Source: Burkholderiales bacterium (GTDB lineage: Bacteria; Pseudomonadota; Gammaproteobacteria; Burkholderiales; Burkholderiaceae). Taken from it: 64,000 nt of DNA. The stretch spans positions 4,017 to 68,016 of the forward strand of contig CANBUA010000001.1 in the NCBI GenBank assembly GCA_947372535.1, given 5' to 3'. Below the pieces are notes generated by a model, which was not told the origin of the DNA, made no database searches, and saw nothing but the letters and a program-made list of their open reading frames with translations. The position numbers were made by a program, and so were the translations under genes. This document shows positions 1-9,893 of the stretch, piece after piece. Within the stretch, counting starts at the first letter, position 1. The number at the start of each line of letters is the position of its first letter.

Positions 1-347
1 GCAAGGTGCAGACCACCTTCCGCTACCGCGAAGGCGCCCACGACTTGCCCGTCAAGACCATGTACCCGGTCGGCACGGTCAAGCCTGGCACCAACAACGC
101 GGTCTGGGGCATGCAGTTCATCTGGCCGATCAAGGCGGAGTACCTCATCGCCTACCTCGACCAGGATTACCGCCAGACCATCGTGGCCCGCAACGCGCGC
201 GACTACGTCTGGATCATGGCCCGAACACCGGCCATCTCGGAGGCCGACTACCAAGCGCACTTGGTCCGCATCAAGGCGATGGGCTACGACATCGAAAAGA
301 TCCGCAAGGTGCCTCAGCAGTCCTCACCGCTCAAATCACCCGGTTGA
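1..347 (+). CDS. blc: Lipocalin family protein (Blc-like), C-terminal part only
   Basis: The reading frame is already open at the window edge, so only the last ~114 residues are seen and the start lies upstream. The visible part matches the end of bacterial lipocalins of the Blc type: a strand pattern around YLIAYLDQDYRQTIVARN, then DYVWIMARTPAISE and a C-terminal helix ending GYDIEKIRKVPQ. In characterised members this beta-barrel is usually a lipoprotein attached to the outer membrane that binds fatty acids or lysophospholipids and is linked to envelope stress. The lipobox cannot be checked here because the N-terminus is missing. The frame closes with TGA after a Pro/Ser-rich tail. Family assignment is good; substrate is unknown. 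Confidence 0.8.
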   Translation, partial: KVQTTFRYREGAHDLPVKTMYPVGTVKPGTNNAVWGMQFIWPIKAEYLIAYLDQDYRQTIVARNARDYVWIMARTPAISEADYQAHLVRIKAMGYDIEKIRKVPQQSSPLKSPG

Positions 348-457
348 GCTCGCCAAGACGAGGGACGAGCCAAGCAAGGCCCTGACCGATGCATCGACCA
401 GGCGCAGGCACATCGATTGCCATTCAGCCTGAACCGCATCGATCAGGACCTTTCTTC

Positions 458-964
458 ATGCCTCACCGCATCAACATCAACATCGTGCCCTCCCTCTGGT
501 TCGACGACCAGGCCGAAGAAGCTGTGGCTTTTTATGTGGGTGTTTTCGACGACGCCCAGGTGCTCAGGACTGCGCATTACGGCAAGGCTGGCCAGGAGAT
601 CCATGGCCGCCCCGAAGGCTCGGTCATGACCATTGATTTCGAGATCGCCGGCAAGCGCTTCACGGCCCTCAACGGCGGCCCCGTCTTCCAGTTCAACGAA
701 GCCGTGTCCTTCCAGATCATGTGCGACACGCAAGAGCAGATCGACCGCTACTGGTCCCAGCTGACGGTTGGCGGCGACGAGCGTGCCCAGCAGTGCGGCT
801 GGCTCAAGGACAAATACGGCGTCTCGTGGCAGCTGGTGCCCAATGTCTTGGCCGATCTCGTGAGCGACCCCGACTCGGCCAAGTCGCAGCGTGCCTTCAG
901 CGCCATGATGCAGATGAAGAAGCTGGACATCGCCGCTTTGAAGCAGGCTTACGCAGGCCAGTGA
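458..964 (+). CDS. VOC family (PhnB / 3-demethylubiquinone methyltransferase-like) protein
   Basis: A 168-residue protein of the vicinal-oxygen-chelate fold as found in PhnB-like proteins. The domain starts at once with INIVPSLWFDDQAEEAVAFY and continues through a mid-protein FQIMCDTQEQIDRYW segment to a DKYGVSWQLVPNVL motif typical of this family, then a helical tail. The ATG at 458 was chosen over an in-frame start 23 codons earlier because the extra N-terminal residues are not part of the domain. Ribosome binding site is weak. Many members are annotated as 3-demethylubiquinone methyltransferases only through a historical domain name, so no enzymatic activity is claimed. It follows the lipocalin gene by ~110 bp and may be its own unit. 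Confidence 0.8.
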   Translation: MPHRININIVPSLWFDDQAEEAVAFYVGVFDDAQVLRTAHYGKAGQEIHGRPEGSVMTIDFEIAGKRFTALNGGPVFQFNEAVSFQIMCDTQEQIDRYWSQLTVGGDERAQQCGWLKDKYGVSWQLVPNVLADLVSDPDSAKSQRAFSAMMQMKKLDIAALKQAYAGQ

Positions 965-1061
965 CCCAGCCATGCCAGCAAGGCATCTCAGGCCAAACGA
1001 ACCTGCTTCGTTTTTCAACGGAGCAGCAACCATGGACTCAACGACACCCGTCTCCTCAGGG

Positions 1062-2525
1062 TCAAGGATGGCCGATTCCGGTTGTGAGTTCGGCAAGCAA
1101 GGCTGCGAAGTGCACCGTCTCGCGGTCCATGCGCGGCGCCCCGATGATCTGCACGTTCACCGGCAAGCCCTTGGGCGTCAAGGCAACCGGCGCGCTGGTG
1201 GCGGGCAGGCCCATGAGGGTCGCCGGGGCGATCCACATGAACAGATCGGAATAATGGCGGCGTTCGCCGTTCACGGTGATGCGACGGTTGGCCATCAGCC
1301 CCTGGACGTGCTCGAACGCAGGGGTGAAAGTGGGCGGTGCCAGGATGACGTCGTAGCGACTCAGCACCGTGCCAATGAAGGCCTCGCGCAGGTGGTTGGC
1401 GTGCTCCACGACGTCAAACCAACCGGCTAGATCCGTGGTCATGCCCGCCAAGAAGCGGTCAAGGCTGTGGGGCAGGCTCACGACCTTGCCAAGGTGCCGC
1501 ATCAGCGGTGCCGTCGCCCGGCCGAGAGGCGCCACCATGCCTTGGGCTCGGCGCTCCGCACTGGTCAGCCAGGCACCCATCAGCGCACCCATTTGCTTGA
1601 AATAGGGCGGGTAAAGCTCGTTGAGGCCCAGGCCGGCCGGCGCGCCGATGTCGATCTGTGCGCCGGCGGCCCGCAGCTGTTGCGCCAGTGCCTGGTACAC
1701 CGCCGCCATGTCGGCGTCGATGGGGCAGTCTGGATCGTCCACCCACATCAGCACGCGGTACTGGGCGAGCCGCTCGTGGCGGGGCAAGGGAAGGTCGGCG
1801 TCCGCCGCCATGATGTCGAGCAGCAGCCGCAGGTCCTCGGCCGAGCGGGCCATGGGCCCCGCCACCCCCAAGGGCGGCTCCGACAGATGACCAGGCTCAC
1901 CCGGGATGTGGCCCCTAAGGGAGATCAGGCCATGTGTGGCCTTGTGTCCATAGACGCCGCAGAAATGCGCGGGGATGCGGATGGAGCCGCCGATGTCGCT
2001 GCCGATTTCCAGCGGCGACATGCCGGTGGCCAACGCCACCGCGGCGCCGCCCGATGAGCCGCCGCAGGTGCGCGTCGGGTCCCATGGGTTGCGCGTCGTG
2101 CCGAAGATGGGATTGAACGATTGCACGTCCAGCGCCTTGTACGGCACGTTGGTCTTGCCAAAGGGAATGGCGCCAGCTTCCAGCACGCGCCGGACCACGG
2201 GACCAGCTTGCGTGGGGCGGTGCTGGCGGTATTGGGGCGCACCTGAGGTGCAGGTCATGCCAGGCACTTCCCAGGTGTCCTTCACGGTCATGGGCAGGCC
2301 GTGCAGCGGCCCCCAGTGCTCTCCCCGGCGGCGCGCCTGATCGGCCACGTCGGCGCGCGCGCGGGCTGCATCAAGATTCTGGTCCACGATGGCGTTCAGG
2401 CCTGGGTTGAATGCTTCGACGCGCGCGATGTAGGTTTCCAGGAGCTCACGGGAGCTGAAGCTGCCGGCGTGCAGCCCGGCCAGTGCCTGCGTGGCGCTGA
2501 GGAAATGCAAAGGAATGTTGGTCAC
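1062..2525 (-). CDS. Amidase (amidase signature family)
   Basis: A hydrolase of about 487 residues that cleaves amide bonds through a Ser-cisSer-Lys triad. The catalytic lysine is in TVKDTW. The Gly/Ser-rich signature GGSSGGAAVALATG, followed by IGSDIGGSIRIPA, supplies the two serines, and the downstream FCGVYGHK is also typical. Length and motif order fit glutamyl-tRNA amidotransferase-A-like amidases of broad specificity, but there are no gatB/gatC neighbours, so this is a stand-alone amidase. GTG at 2525 is preferred because the domain follows directly; an in-frame upstream start at 2597 would add 24 unrelated residues. It is divergent from the AraC-type gene about 100 bp away, which could regulate it. 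Substrate is not predictable. Confidence 0.88.
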   Translation of the reverse strand: MTNIPLHFLSATQALAGLHAGSFSSRELLETYIARVEAFNPGLNAIVDQNLDAARARADVADQARRRGEHWGPLHGLPMTVKDTWEVPGMTCTSGAPQYRQHRPTQAGPVVRRVLEAGAIPFGKTNVPYKALDVQSFNPIFGTTRNPWDPTRTCGGSSGGAAVALATGMSPLEIGSDIGGSIRIPAHFCGVYGHKATHGLISLRGHIPGEPGHLSEPPLGVAGPMARSAEDLRLLLDIMAADADLPLPRHERLAQYRVLMWVDDPDCPIDADMAAVYQALAQQLRAAGAQIDIGAPAGLGLNELYPPYFKQMGALMGAWLTSAERRAQGMVAPLGRATAPLMRHLGKVVSLPHSLDRFLAGMTTDLAGWFDVVEHANHLREAFIGTVLSRYDVILAPPTFTPAFEHVQGLMANRRITVNGERRHYSDLFMWIAPATLMGLPATSAPVALTPKGLPVNVQIIGAPRMDRETVHFAALLAELTTGIGHP

Positions 2526-2624
2526 TCTGGGGTCCTGGACATGGTTCGGTGGTGCCAAACATTGTGTGGGCGGGCGGGTGGCGCCATGCTTCAGCATGGG
2601 ACAAGTCGCTTATCATTTTTGGCC

Positions 2625-3635
2625 ATGGCCTTCCATACCTTACCTCGTGTGTTCCCCCAGACTTACCTGGAACTGGCTGGCGAGTCCGGCTGGTCCAGGC
2701 GCGACGTGCTGCGGCAGGCGGGCCTCACAGCCAGACAGGTCAATGCTGCTGGCGGCATGGGGTTGGAGGCTTACAGGCGCCTGCTGCTGGCCATCTGCGA
2801 CGCGGCGCGGCGGGCCGGCGGCGGCACGGCCGTGGGCATCGAGATGGGTTGGCGCCTGCCGCCCACGGCCTTCGGCCCGCTGGGCACGGCCATCCTGTCG
2901 TCCGCGACGCTCCGCGAAGCTCTCGCAGTCACTGAAAAATACTGGCCGCTCTATGGCATGGGTTTGACGTTCGCGGTGCGCCAAGAACAAGGCCTGCAGG
3001 TGCTGGAGTTCGCCGCGCTGCCGTTCGTGCCGCCTGACGTGCGGGACATGGTACTGGAATCGGTCATTGCCAGCATCTACCGCAGCACGGCGGCACTGGC
3101 GGGGGTCAACGCGCTGCAAGGCCAAGTCTGGTTCGACTTCCCGGAACCGCCCCACGCGGCGGGGGCGCGGCGGCGCCTGGGAGATGTGCGCTACGGCATG
3201 CCGGCGACACAGTGGCGGGTACCCCATGCGGGTTTGGACCAGCCCTTGCCCATGGCCAATGCCGTGAGCCTGCGTCAAGCCATCGCGCAATGCGAACTGG
3301 CGCTCACACAGCGCCTGCCGACGCATGCTGGCTTGGTCAGCGAGGTAAGCCGGCTGGTGGCGCTGGGCGAGGCAGGCTACCCCAGCTTGGAGGAGGTGGC
3401 CCAAATGTTGTGCTTGTCGTCGCGGACGTTACGGCGCCGGCTCAGCCACGAAGGTCTGAGCTACCTCGAATTGCTGAACCAAGCCCGCGCCAGGGATGCG
3501 AAGGCACTGTTGCAGAGCCCCCAACTCGAGATGCAGCAGATTGCAGAACGCTTGGGCTATCGGCACGCAGCTAATTTTGCGCGGGCTTTCAAAGCATGGA
3601 CGGGCAAGACGCCTACTGCCTACAGGGACCGATAG
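2625..3635 (+). CDS. AraC family transcriptional regulator (arabinose-binding-like N-terminus)
   Basis: A 336-residue regulator. The N-terminal ~230 residues resemble the ligand-binding domain of the OruR/ArgR-like AraC subgroup (LGTAILSSATLREALAVTEKYWPLYG). The C-terminal ~100 residues form two helix-turn-helix units: EEVAQMLCLSSRTLRRRLSHEG, split here by the recognition helix, and then QIAERLGYRHAANFARAFKAWTGKTPTAYR. ATG at 2625 starts the conserved domain; an in-frame upstream extension overlaps the divergent amidase gene and is not credible. Divergent orientation from the amidase suggests it may control that gene. The ligand is unknown. Confidence 0.88.
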   Translation: MAFHTLPRVFPQTYLELAGESGWSRRDVLRQAGLTARQVNAAGGMGLEAYRRLLLAICDAARRAGGGTAVGIEMGWRLPPTAFGPLGTAILSSATLREALAVTEKYWPLYGMGLTFAVRQEQGLQVLEFAALPFVPPDVRDMVLESVIASIYRSTAALAGVNALQGQVWFDFPEPPHAAGARRRLGDVRYGMPATQWRVPHAGLDQPLPMANAVSLRQAIAQCELALTQRLPTHAGLVSEVSRLVALGEAGYPSLEEVAQMLCLSSRTLRRRLSHEGLSYLELLNQARARDAKALLQSPQLEMQQIAERLGYRHAANFARAFKAWTGKTPTAYRDR

Positions 3636-3708
3636 CCGGGGCCCAGACAGGGAAGCTTCGACGCCAACATGAACAACGCCTCACAGGGGTACCGCTGCGT
3701 TTTCTCTT

Positions 3709-4716
3709 TTACTTCGAGACGTTCACAGCAACCCCAGCCTTGGCCGCCTGCTCATCGGCGTGATAACTCGAGCGCACCATGGCACCGACGGCCGCATGGT
3801 GAAACCCCATCGCGATCGCCTGCGCCTCGAACATCTTGAAGGTGCCCGGATGCACGTAACGCCGCACCGGTAAATGGTGCCCACTGGGTGCCAGGTATTG
3901 CCCGATGGTGATCATGTCGATGCCGTGTTCGCGCATGTCGCGCATCACCTGCAGGATCTCGTCGTCCGTCTCGCCCAGGCCCAACATCAATCCGCTCTTG
4001 GTCGGCACATGCGGCGCGAATTCCTTGAAACGCTTGAGCAGGTTCAGGCTGTACTGGTAGTCCGAGCCGGGGCGGGCCTCTTTGTACAGGCGCGGCACCG
4101 TCTCCAGGTTGTGGTTCATCACATCCGGCGGCGCAGCCTTGAGGATCTCGAGCGCGCGGTCCATGCGACCCCGGAAATCTGGCGTGAGGATCTCGATGCG
4201 GGTCTGCGGCGACAAGGCCCTGACTTTTTCGATGCATTCCACAAAATGCCCGGCACCACCGTCGCGCAGGTCGTCGCGGTCCACGCTGGTGATCACCACA
4301 TAACTCAACTTGAGCGCGGCGATCGTCTTGGCCAGGTTGGCGGGCTCGTCCACGTCCAGCGGGTCGGGTCGGCCGTGTCCCACATCGCAAAACGGGCAGC
4401 GCCGTGTGCACTTGTCGCCCATGATCATGAACGTGGCCGTGCCCTTGCCGAAGCATTCGCCGATGTTGGGGCAGGAAGCTTCTTCGCAGACGGTGTGCAG
4501 CTTGTGCTCGCGCAGGATCTGCTTGATCTCGTAGAAGCGGGTGCTGGGCGATCCAGCCTTGACGCGGATCCAGTCCGGCTTCTTGAGCACCTCACCCATC
4601 GGCACGATCTTGATGGGGATGCGCGAGGTCTTGGCCTGGGCCTTTTGCTTGACGCTGGGATCGTGGACCGGCGCGGCGGCCAGGGCGGGGTCAAAAGGGG
4701 TGTTTTCTGAGGACAT
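3709..4716 (-). CDS. lipA: Lipoyl synthase LipA
   Basis: Radical-SAM enzyme (335 residues) that inserts two sulfur atoms into octanoyl groups on lipoyl domains, the last step of lipoate synthesis. The auxiliary-cluster cysteines are C77, C82 and C88 ([12 protein letters not shown]), and the radical-SAM CxxxCxxC is C103, C107 and C110 (CTRRCPFC). The C-terminal RSSYHADEQ supplies the conserved RSSY serine ligand. ATG at 4716 (MSSENTPF) is chosen because upstream in-frame codons read as non-conserved sequence over the intergenic region. Its partner lipB is 1.9 kb away on the same strand, but a cation antiporter on the opposite strand lies between them, so the two are not one operon. Confidence 0.97.
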   Translation of the reverse strand: MSSENTPFDPALAAAPVHDPSVKQKAQAKTSRIPIKIVPMGEVLKKPDWIRVKAGSPSTRFYEIKQILREHKLHTVCEEASCPNIGECFGKGTATFMIMGDKCTRRCPFCDVGHGRPDPLDVDEPANLAKTIAALKLSYVVITSVDRDDLRDGGAGHFVECIEKVRALSPQTRIEILTPDFRGRMDRALEILKAAPPDVMNHNLETVPRLYKEARPGSDYQYSLNLLKRFKEFAPHVPTKSGLMLGLGETDDEILQVMRDMREHGIDMITIGQYLAPSGHHLPVRRYVHPGTFKMFEAQAIAMGFHHAAVGAMVRSSYHADEQAAKAGVAVNVSK

Positions 4717-4856
4717 GGCGATGCAAAAGACCGCCAGAAGGGACAGGGGCGGCCCTGGCCTCACTGTAGCGGATATGGCTTGCCCCTGTTTTGCCGAAAC
4801 CCGGCGGGATTGTGTTTCACTAGAATCAATCCACCTCACTTCAAACCAGGCCCCGC

Positions 4857-6581
4857 ATGCCCCACGACATCAGCCTGATCTCCACCATCGCGGCCGGCTT
4901 CGGGCTGGCCTTGATTTTGGGTTTTGCCGCCACGCGCCTGCGCATGCCGCCACTGGTGGGCTACCTGCTGGCGGGCGTGCTGATCGGGCCGGCCACGCCC
5001 GGTTTTGTGGCCGATGTCCACCTGTCCAGCCAGCTGGCCGAGATCGGCGTGATGCTGTTGATGTTCGGCGTGGGCCTGCATTTCTCACTGGCCGATCTGC
5101 TGGCCGTGCGGCGCATTGCCATCCCGGGCGCCATCGTGCAAATCCTGGTCGCCACGGGCTTAGGGCTGGCGCTGGCCATGCACTGGGGCTGGAGCCTGGG
5201 TGGCGCGCTGGTGCTGGGCCTGTGCCTGTCGGTGGCCAGCACGGTGGTGCTGCTCAAGGCGCTGGAGGCCAAGAATCTGCTGGAGACCGTCAACGGCCGC
5301 ATCGCCGTGGGCTGGCTGGTGGTCGAAGACCTGGTCATGGTGCTGGTGCTGGTGTTGCTCCCAGCGTTCGCGGACATGCTCAAGCCCGGGCCGGCCGTGG
5401 CCGTGGCGGGCGACCCCTGGTGGCTCACCGTGGGCTGGACGCTCGCCAAGGTCTGTGCCTTCATCGCCAGCATGCTGGTGGTGGGCAAGCGCCTGTTCCC
5501 CAAGATGCTGTGGTGGGTGGCCAAATCCGGCTCGCGTGAGCTGTTCACGCTGTGCGTGGTCGCGGCGGCGGTCGGCGTGGCATATGGCGCGGCCAAGTTG
5601 TTCGACGTGTCCTTCGCGTTGGGCGCCTTCTTCGCCGGCATGATGATGCGAGAGTCGGAGTTCGCCCACCGCGCCGCCGAAGAATCCCTGCCCCTGCGCG
5701 ATGCCTTCGCCGTGCTGTTTTTTGTCTCCGTGGGCATGTTGTTCGACCCCGCCGTGCTGTGGGAATCCCCTGGCAAGTTGCTGGCGGTGGTCGGCATCGT
5801 GCTGGTCGGCAAAACCTTGGCGGCCATGGCCCTGGTGCTGCTGTTCCGCTACCCACTCAACACGGCGCTCACGGTGGGGGCCAGCCTGGCGCAAATCGGC
5901 GAGTTCTCCTTCATCCTGGCCAGCCTGGGCACCACCCTGGGCCTGCTGCCCAAGGAGGGCCACGACCTCATCCTGGCCGCCGCCCTGGTCTCCATCGCGG
6001 CCAACTCGGCGCTGTTCGGCGCCATGGAACCCGCTTTGGTGTGGATACGATCACGCTCGGCCCTGGCCCGCAAGCTCGAGGCGCGCGACGACCACCTGGC
6101 GCAACTACCCCCAACCGTCGATCCGGCCCGGCTGACGGGGCAGGTCGTGCTGGTGGGCTACGGCAGCATCGGCCAGCAGATCGCCCGGCATTTGCAGGCC
6201 GGCCATGTGCACGTGGTCGTGGCCGATGACAACCGCGACACGGTCGAGGCCCTGCGCCGCGCGCACATCCCCGCCGTGAGCGGCGATGTCTGCTCGCCCG
6301 AGGTGCTAATCCAGGCACACATTGCGCGCGCGGCCGTGCTGGTGATCACCCTGCCCGACAGCCTGCGCATCCGCCAGATGGTGGACATCGCCCGGCAGTT
6401 GAACGCGGGCATCCGGGTGGTCGTGCATGGCGCCAACGAGGAAGAAGCCGAGCTACTGCGCCAGGACATCCAGGGCGAGGTCTTCCTCAAGGAGCAGGAA
6501 CTGGCGCGCAGCATGTCGCACCAGGTGCTGTCCTGGCTGGGGCCGGCTGGCGCGGCGGCGGCCGTGCCCGTGGGGCATTGA
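4857..6581 (+). CDS. CPA2-type monovalent cation/H+ antiporter, YbaL/Kef-like
   Basis: A 574-residue inner-membrane transporter. Residues ~1-385 form the Na+/H+ exchanger-type membrane domain with about 12 hydrophobic segments; conserved stretches include [16 protein letters not shown] near the start, [18 protein letters not shown] and [15 protein letters not shown]. Residues ~425-540 form a cytoplasmic TrkA-N/RCK Rossmann domain ([14 protein letters not shown], then VVVADDN), which usually senses nucleotide. The overall arrangement is that of E. coli YbaL and, less closely, KefB/KefC. It starts 140 bp from the divergent lipA and is convergent with lipB, only 22 bp apart. Whether K+ or Na+ is moved cannot be read from sequence. 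Confidence 0.9.
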   Translation: MPHDISLISTIAAGFGLALILGFAATRLRMPPLVGYLLAGVLIGPATPGFVADVHLSSQLAEIGVMLLMFGVGLHFSLADLLAVRRIAIPGAIVQILVATGLGLALAMHWGWSLGGALVLGLCLSVASTVVLLKALEAKNLLETVNGRIAVGWLVVEDLVMVLVLVLLPAFADMLKPGPAVAVAGDPWWLTVGWTLAKVCAFIASMLVVGKRLFPKMLWWVAKSGSRELFTLCVVAAAVGVAYGAAKLFDVSFALGAFFAGMMMRESEFAHRAAEESLPLRDAFAVLFFVSVGMLFDPAVLWESPGKLLAVVGIVLVGKTLAAMALVLLFRYPLNTALTVGASLAQIGEFSFILASLGTTLGLLPKEGHDLILAAALVSIAANSALFGAMEPALVWIRSRSALARKLEARDDHLAQLPPTVDPARLTGQVVLVGYGSIGQQIARHLQAGHVHVVVADDNRDTVEALRRAHIPAVSGDVCSPEVLIQAHIARAAVLVITLPDSLRIRQMVDIARQLNAGIRVVVHGANEEEAELLRQDIQGEVFLKEQELARSMSHQVLSWLGPAGAAAAVPVGH

Positions 6582-6603
6582 CCAGGCCATCGGCGCTGTT
6601 CAA

Positions 6604-7287
6604 TCAGCGCGTCAGCCAATGATCCAGGTGACGCGCCAACAGACCGGCCGCCTCCTGCCACTCGACCTGCACGCCCAGGCTGGCCAGGTCCACCGTGCGC
6701 AGGCCGTTGTAGCCGCAGGGGTTGATGCGCTCGTAGGGCGCCAGGTCCATGGCCACGTTCAGCGCCACCCCGTGGTAGGTGCAATGGCGGCTGACCTTGA
6801 TGCCCAAGGCGGCGACCTTGCCCAGCCCCTTGAAGGGATCGCGCGGGTCACTGGGCCCGGTCAAGGCGGCGTGTGAAAAGGGGTCATCCAGGCGCAGATA
6901 GATGCCGGGTGAGCCGGCGATGCGGTGCCCCGTCACCCCGACATCGGCCAAGGTGCGGATCAAGGCCTCCTCCAGCCGGTGAACATACGCCTTGACGAAG
7001 TAGCCGCGTCGGCGCAGGTCCAGCAAAGGGTAAGCCACGACCTGCCCCGGGCCGTGGTAAGTCACCTGCCCGCCCCGGCTGGTCTGAACCACGGGGATGT
7101 GGTCCGGCCCTTCGGGGTTGAAGAGCACGTGCTCGGTCTTGCCGGCCAGGCCTTGCGTGAACACGCTGGGGTGCTGGCAGAGCCAGATCTCATCTGGGGT
7201 GTGCTCGTCGCGGGCCGCGGTGAAATCCTGCATGGCCTGGGCGGTGGGCTCATAGGGCACCAGGCCCAGCAGGCGGATGTCGGTCAT
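6604..7287 (-). CDS. lipB: Octanoyltransferase LipB
   Basis: Transfers octanoate from acyl-carrier protein to lipoyl domains, making the substrate for LipA. The 227-residue protein shows the family motif [12 protein letters not shown] (residues 71-82), the active-site lysine K157 in GKVAALGIK and the nucleophile C191 in NPCGY. Compared with the 213-residue E. coli enzyme there is an extra loop of about 20 residues (roughly 132-153) just before the lysine, a modest insertion. The stop of dprA lies downstream of its start region in the same direction, so dprA may be read into lipB. Confidence 0.96.
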   Translation of the reverse strand: MTDIRLLGLVPYEPTAQAMQDFTAARDEHTPDEIWLCQHPSVFTQGLAGKTEHVLFNPEGPDHIPVVQTSRGGQVTYHGPGQVVAYPLLDLRRRGYFVKAYVHRLEEALIRTLADVGVTGHRIAGSPGIYLRLDDPFSHAALTGPSDPRDPFKGLGKVAALGIKVSRHCTYHGVALNVAMDLAPYERINPCGYNGLRTVDLASLGVQVEWQEAAGLLARHLDHWLTR

Positions 7288-7314
7288 GGCGGCACCGATG
7301 CGTCGGGGTGCCGC

Positions 7315-8469
7315 TCAGGCGCGGGCCGAGCGTTGGAACAGTTGACCAGGCAAGCGCGAGACCAGGCCATCGAGCTCCAGGCTCAACAGGCGCGCGCCCA
7401 GTTCCGCCGGCCCCAGGCCAGTGCGTGCCGACAAGGCATCCTGGGTGACGGGGTCGTAGCCCATGGCAGAGAGCAACTCATCACCTGAGGCTGCATCGTC
7501 GAGCGACAACGCTTCGGATGCGCCATCGCTCGGCACACCAACAGGCGCAGCCGTCAGACTGCCTGCACCGTACAAAGCATCCAGCACATCCTGGGCCGTC
7601 TCGACCAGGCTGGCGCCCTGTTTGATCAGCGCATGGGCGCCACGTGACTGCGGCGCATGGATGGAGCCGGGGATGGCCATGACCTCGCGCCCCATCTCGG
7701 CCGCCAACCGCGCCGTGATCAGCGAGCCCGATTGCAAGGCCGCCTCGACCACCAGCGTGCCTTGCGACAGCGCCGCCACGATGCGGTTGCGTTTGGGGAA
7801 ATTGGCGCTCAAAGGCGGCGTGCCAATGGCGAACTCGCTCAGCAACAGGCCATGCTGGGCGATCTGGCGGGCCAGCGCGTGGTGCTTGGCGGGGTAGACG
7901 CGGTCCAGCCCGGTGCCCACCACGGCGATCGTGCTGCCTGCGCCGCCCGCCAGGTGCCCAGCCAGCGCCCCGGTGTGGGCCGCGCCATCGATGCCATCGG
8001 CCAAGCCGGAGACCACGGTCAACCCCGCCAGGCTGAGCGCTCGGGCAAAAGCCTCGGCGTTGTCACGGCCCTGCGGGGTGGGGTTGCGGCTGCCCACCAT
8101 GGCCACGGCCGGCCTGTCCAGGCAAGCGAGGTTGCCCAGCGCAAAAAGCAGCAAGGGCGGATCAGCCGCCTGCAACAGCACCTGCGGATAACGCGGATCG
8201 GCCAGGCTCAGGATGGCATGTGGCGCATCGGCCGGGTCGCTGGATGCCAGCCAGGCCAGGGACTGCTCGACCCGTTCTGCCAGCAGTTCAGGCTCAGTCT
8301 GCAAGGCCTTGACCTCGCGCGCCGCCACAATCCGACCCAACACCTCGGCCGGCGCATCAAAAATGGCCTGAGGCGAACCCAACGCCGCCAGCAGCTTGCG
8401 GGCGGTGAGCAAGCCCACGCGGGGCGTGAGCATCAGGCGCAGCCACGCCTGAAGTTCAACTCGGTCCAT
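7315..8469 (-). CDS. dprA: DNA-processing protein DprA (Smf)
   Basis: Loads RecA on incoming single-stranded DNA during natural transformation. About 384 residues: a short N-terminal helical domain, then the Rossmann-like DprA domain with VGSRNPTPQG, VSGLADGIDGAAH, GTGLDRVYPAKH and FPKRNRIVAALSQGTLVVEAALQSGSL split over residues ~130-300, then a C-terminal winged-helix-like domain (residues ~315-380). ATG at 8469 has an AAGG about 10 nt upstream; an alternative ATG sits three codons earlier. Next to it on the same strand is a LysM protein and, divergently, def-fmt, which is the usual Burkholderiales arrangement. Presence does not prove competence; other com genes are outside the window apart from the MSHA-type pilus genes. 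Confidence 0.95.
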   Translation of the reverse strand: MDRVELQAWLRLMLTPRVGLLTARKLLAALGSPQAIFDAPAEVLGRIVAAREVKALQTEPELLAERVEQSLAWLASSDPADAPHAILSLADPRYPQVLLQAADPPLLLFALGNLACLDRPAVAMVGSRNPTPQGRDNAEAFARALSLAGLTVVSGLADGIDGAAHTGALAGHLAGGAGSTIAVVGTGLDRVYPAKHHALARQIAQHGLLLSEFAIGTPPLSANFPKRNRIVAALSQGTLVVEAALQSGSLITARLAAEMGREVMAIPGSIHAPQSRGAHALIKQGASLVETAQDVLDALYGAGSLTAAPVGVPSDGASEALSLDDAASGDELLSAMGYDPVTQDALSARTGLGPAELGARLLSLELDGLVSRLPGQLFQRSARA

Positions 8470-8516
8470 GCCGTTCATGCCTTAAAAAAAGGCCCAGGGA
8501 TCGTCAAGGCACCCAA

Positions 8517-9680
8517 TCAAGGCTGCGTGAAGCGATCACCCGCCGTGACGGGTTGCTTGACCGTCAGGATCAGGGCGTAAGACATCTTGTCGAACACGCG
8601 GAAGACATACAACAGGCCATGGCGCTCATCGGGCAGGGTGATCTGCGGCTTGGTCGGCTCGGTCATGTCGCGGGTGACGGAACCCGCATGCCACAGCGCC
8701 AGCACATGGCCGCGCTCGATGCCGTCGCGGGCACCCTTGTTGATGGCCACGATCTGGTTTTGGCCAGCGGTCAGGGATTCGCCATAGATGCTGGCCACAT
8801 AGCCCGTGATGTCGTTGGCCGGCGCATGGGGCACGGCCGCTTCGAAATCGCGCAGGCCCACGGGCGCCATTCGGTCACCCACGCTGGCTTCCTGGCGGGC
8901 CGTGGTGACCTTGATGGTCGAGGGGATCACCAGCGGCTTGCCGTCGGCGCCGGTGCCTTCGGTGCCTTGCTCCATCAACTCGGCCGTGCCCACGAAAACA
9001 CCTTCGTAGCCCAGCACCTCTTTGGTCTTGGGATCGCGCAGCGGCTTGGGTTCGCGGAACAGGCGGAACTCGCGGCGATCGCCCATGTCGCCACGGGCGT
9101 AGGCGGTTTCATCACGCGAGACCATCACGCGGCCTTCCTGCGTGGCCACGATGCGCGGCGCCTTGAGCAGGTCATCGCTGCTGTCAAAGATCACCGCCTC
9201 GTTGAAGAAGGGCTCCAGCAGGTGCAGCGGCACGGTGGCGATCGCGTCGTAGAGCGAGCCTTCGCGCATGCGCGGCGACAGCTTCACATCGCCGTTGGGC
9301 GCCAGGGCATTGCCCAGGCGCAGGCGAGCGCGGCCGTTGGATTTATCGAGGTAGAGCACCTGCCCGGGGAAGATCAAGTGCGGGTTGTGGATCTGCTGGA
9401 GGTTCATGCCCCACAGCTCGGGCCAGCGCCAGGGGCGCTTGAGGAACATGCCGGAGATCGCCCAGAGGGTGTCGCCGCGCTTGACGGTGTAGGAATCAGG
9501 CGCCGTGGGAGAGAGTTCGGACAGTGGCACGCCGGCCTGAGCCACTTCGCGGGCCACGGCCTTTTGCTGGTTGGTGATGGGGTAGTTCGGAACGGCCTGG
9601 GCCTGCACGCCAAATGCAGTCAGGGTCGTCACCGCGCCCAGGCAGAGCGAAACGGCCAGGGACAAGGCATCACGGGTCAT
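8517..9680 (-). CDS. Secreted LysM domain protein
   Basis: A 387-residue protein with an N-terminal signal peptide (hydrophobic run LAVSLCLGAVTTLTAFG, cleavage near VQA-QA). One LysM domain follows at about residues 65-115: SYTVKRGDTLWAISGMF, then WPELWGMNLQQI and IFPGQVLYL. The remaining ~270 residues are conserved in this gene neighbourhood but have no assigned function. LysM domains bind peptidoglycan, so it probably acts in the periplasm. ATG at 9680 is preceded by GGAG nine bases upstream; a start five codons earlier lacks this. It is immediately upstream of dprA and divergent from def. Confidence 0.88.
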   Translation of the reverse strand: MTRDALSLAVSLCLGAVTTLTAFGVQAQAVPNYPITNQQKAVAREVAQAGVPLSELSPTAPDSYTVKRGDTLWAISGMFLKRPWRWPELWGMNLQQIHNPHLIFPGQVLYLDKSNGRARLRLGNALAPNGDVKLSPRMREGSLYDAIATVPLHLLEPFFNEAVIFDSSDDLLKAPRIVATQEGRVMVSRDETAYARGDMGDRREFRLFREPKPLRDPKTKEVLGYEGVFVGTAELMEQGTEGTGADGKPLVIPSTIKVTTARQEASVGDRMAPVGLRDFEAAVPHAPANDITGYVASIYGESLTAGQNQIVAINKGARDGIERGHVLALWHAGSVTRDMTEPTKPQITLPDERHGLLYVFRVFDKMSYALILTVKQPVTAGDRFTQP

Positions 9681-9729
9681 GAAAACGGTCTCCAATTTGC
9701 CCCCCTACAACCCTCAAAGCAGGCCAAGC

Positions 9730-9759
9730 CTGACAAGGCTTGCGGAGTTTCGGCACAAT
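9730..9759 (+). promoter_or_regulatory. Possible sigma-70-type promoter for def-fmt
   Basis: CTGACA and CACAAT hexamers separated by 18 bases lie in the 213-bp gap between the divergent LysM gene and def. This is the best sigma-70-like match seen in that gap, but each hexamer has mismatches and the leader to def would be long (about 130 bases). Position and match are seen; use as a promoter is inferred. Confidence 0.3.
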
Positions 9760-9893
9760 CTGGTCAATGATCGCTTGATTCTGCCCGCAAATCGACGCCT
9801 CCCGCAACGCTGGTTGCCCTGTGTTACGGTGACGGCCCATCCCAGCGAGCGCCCGAGCGTTGCGCTAGTTCCACAGAGTTTTTCTTCACGACC

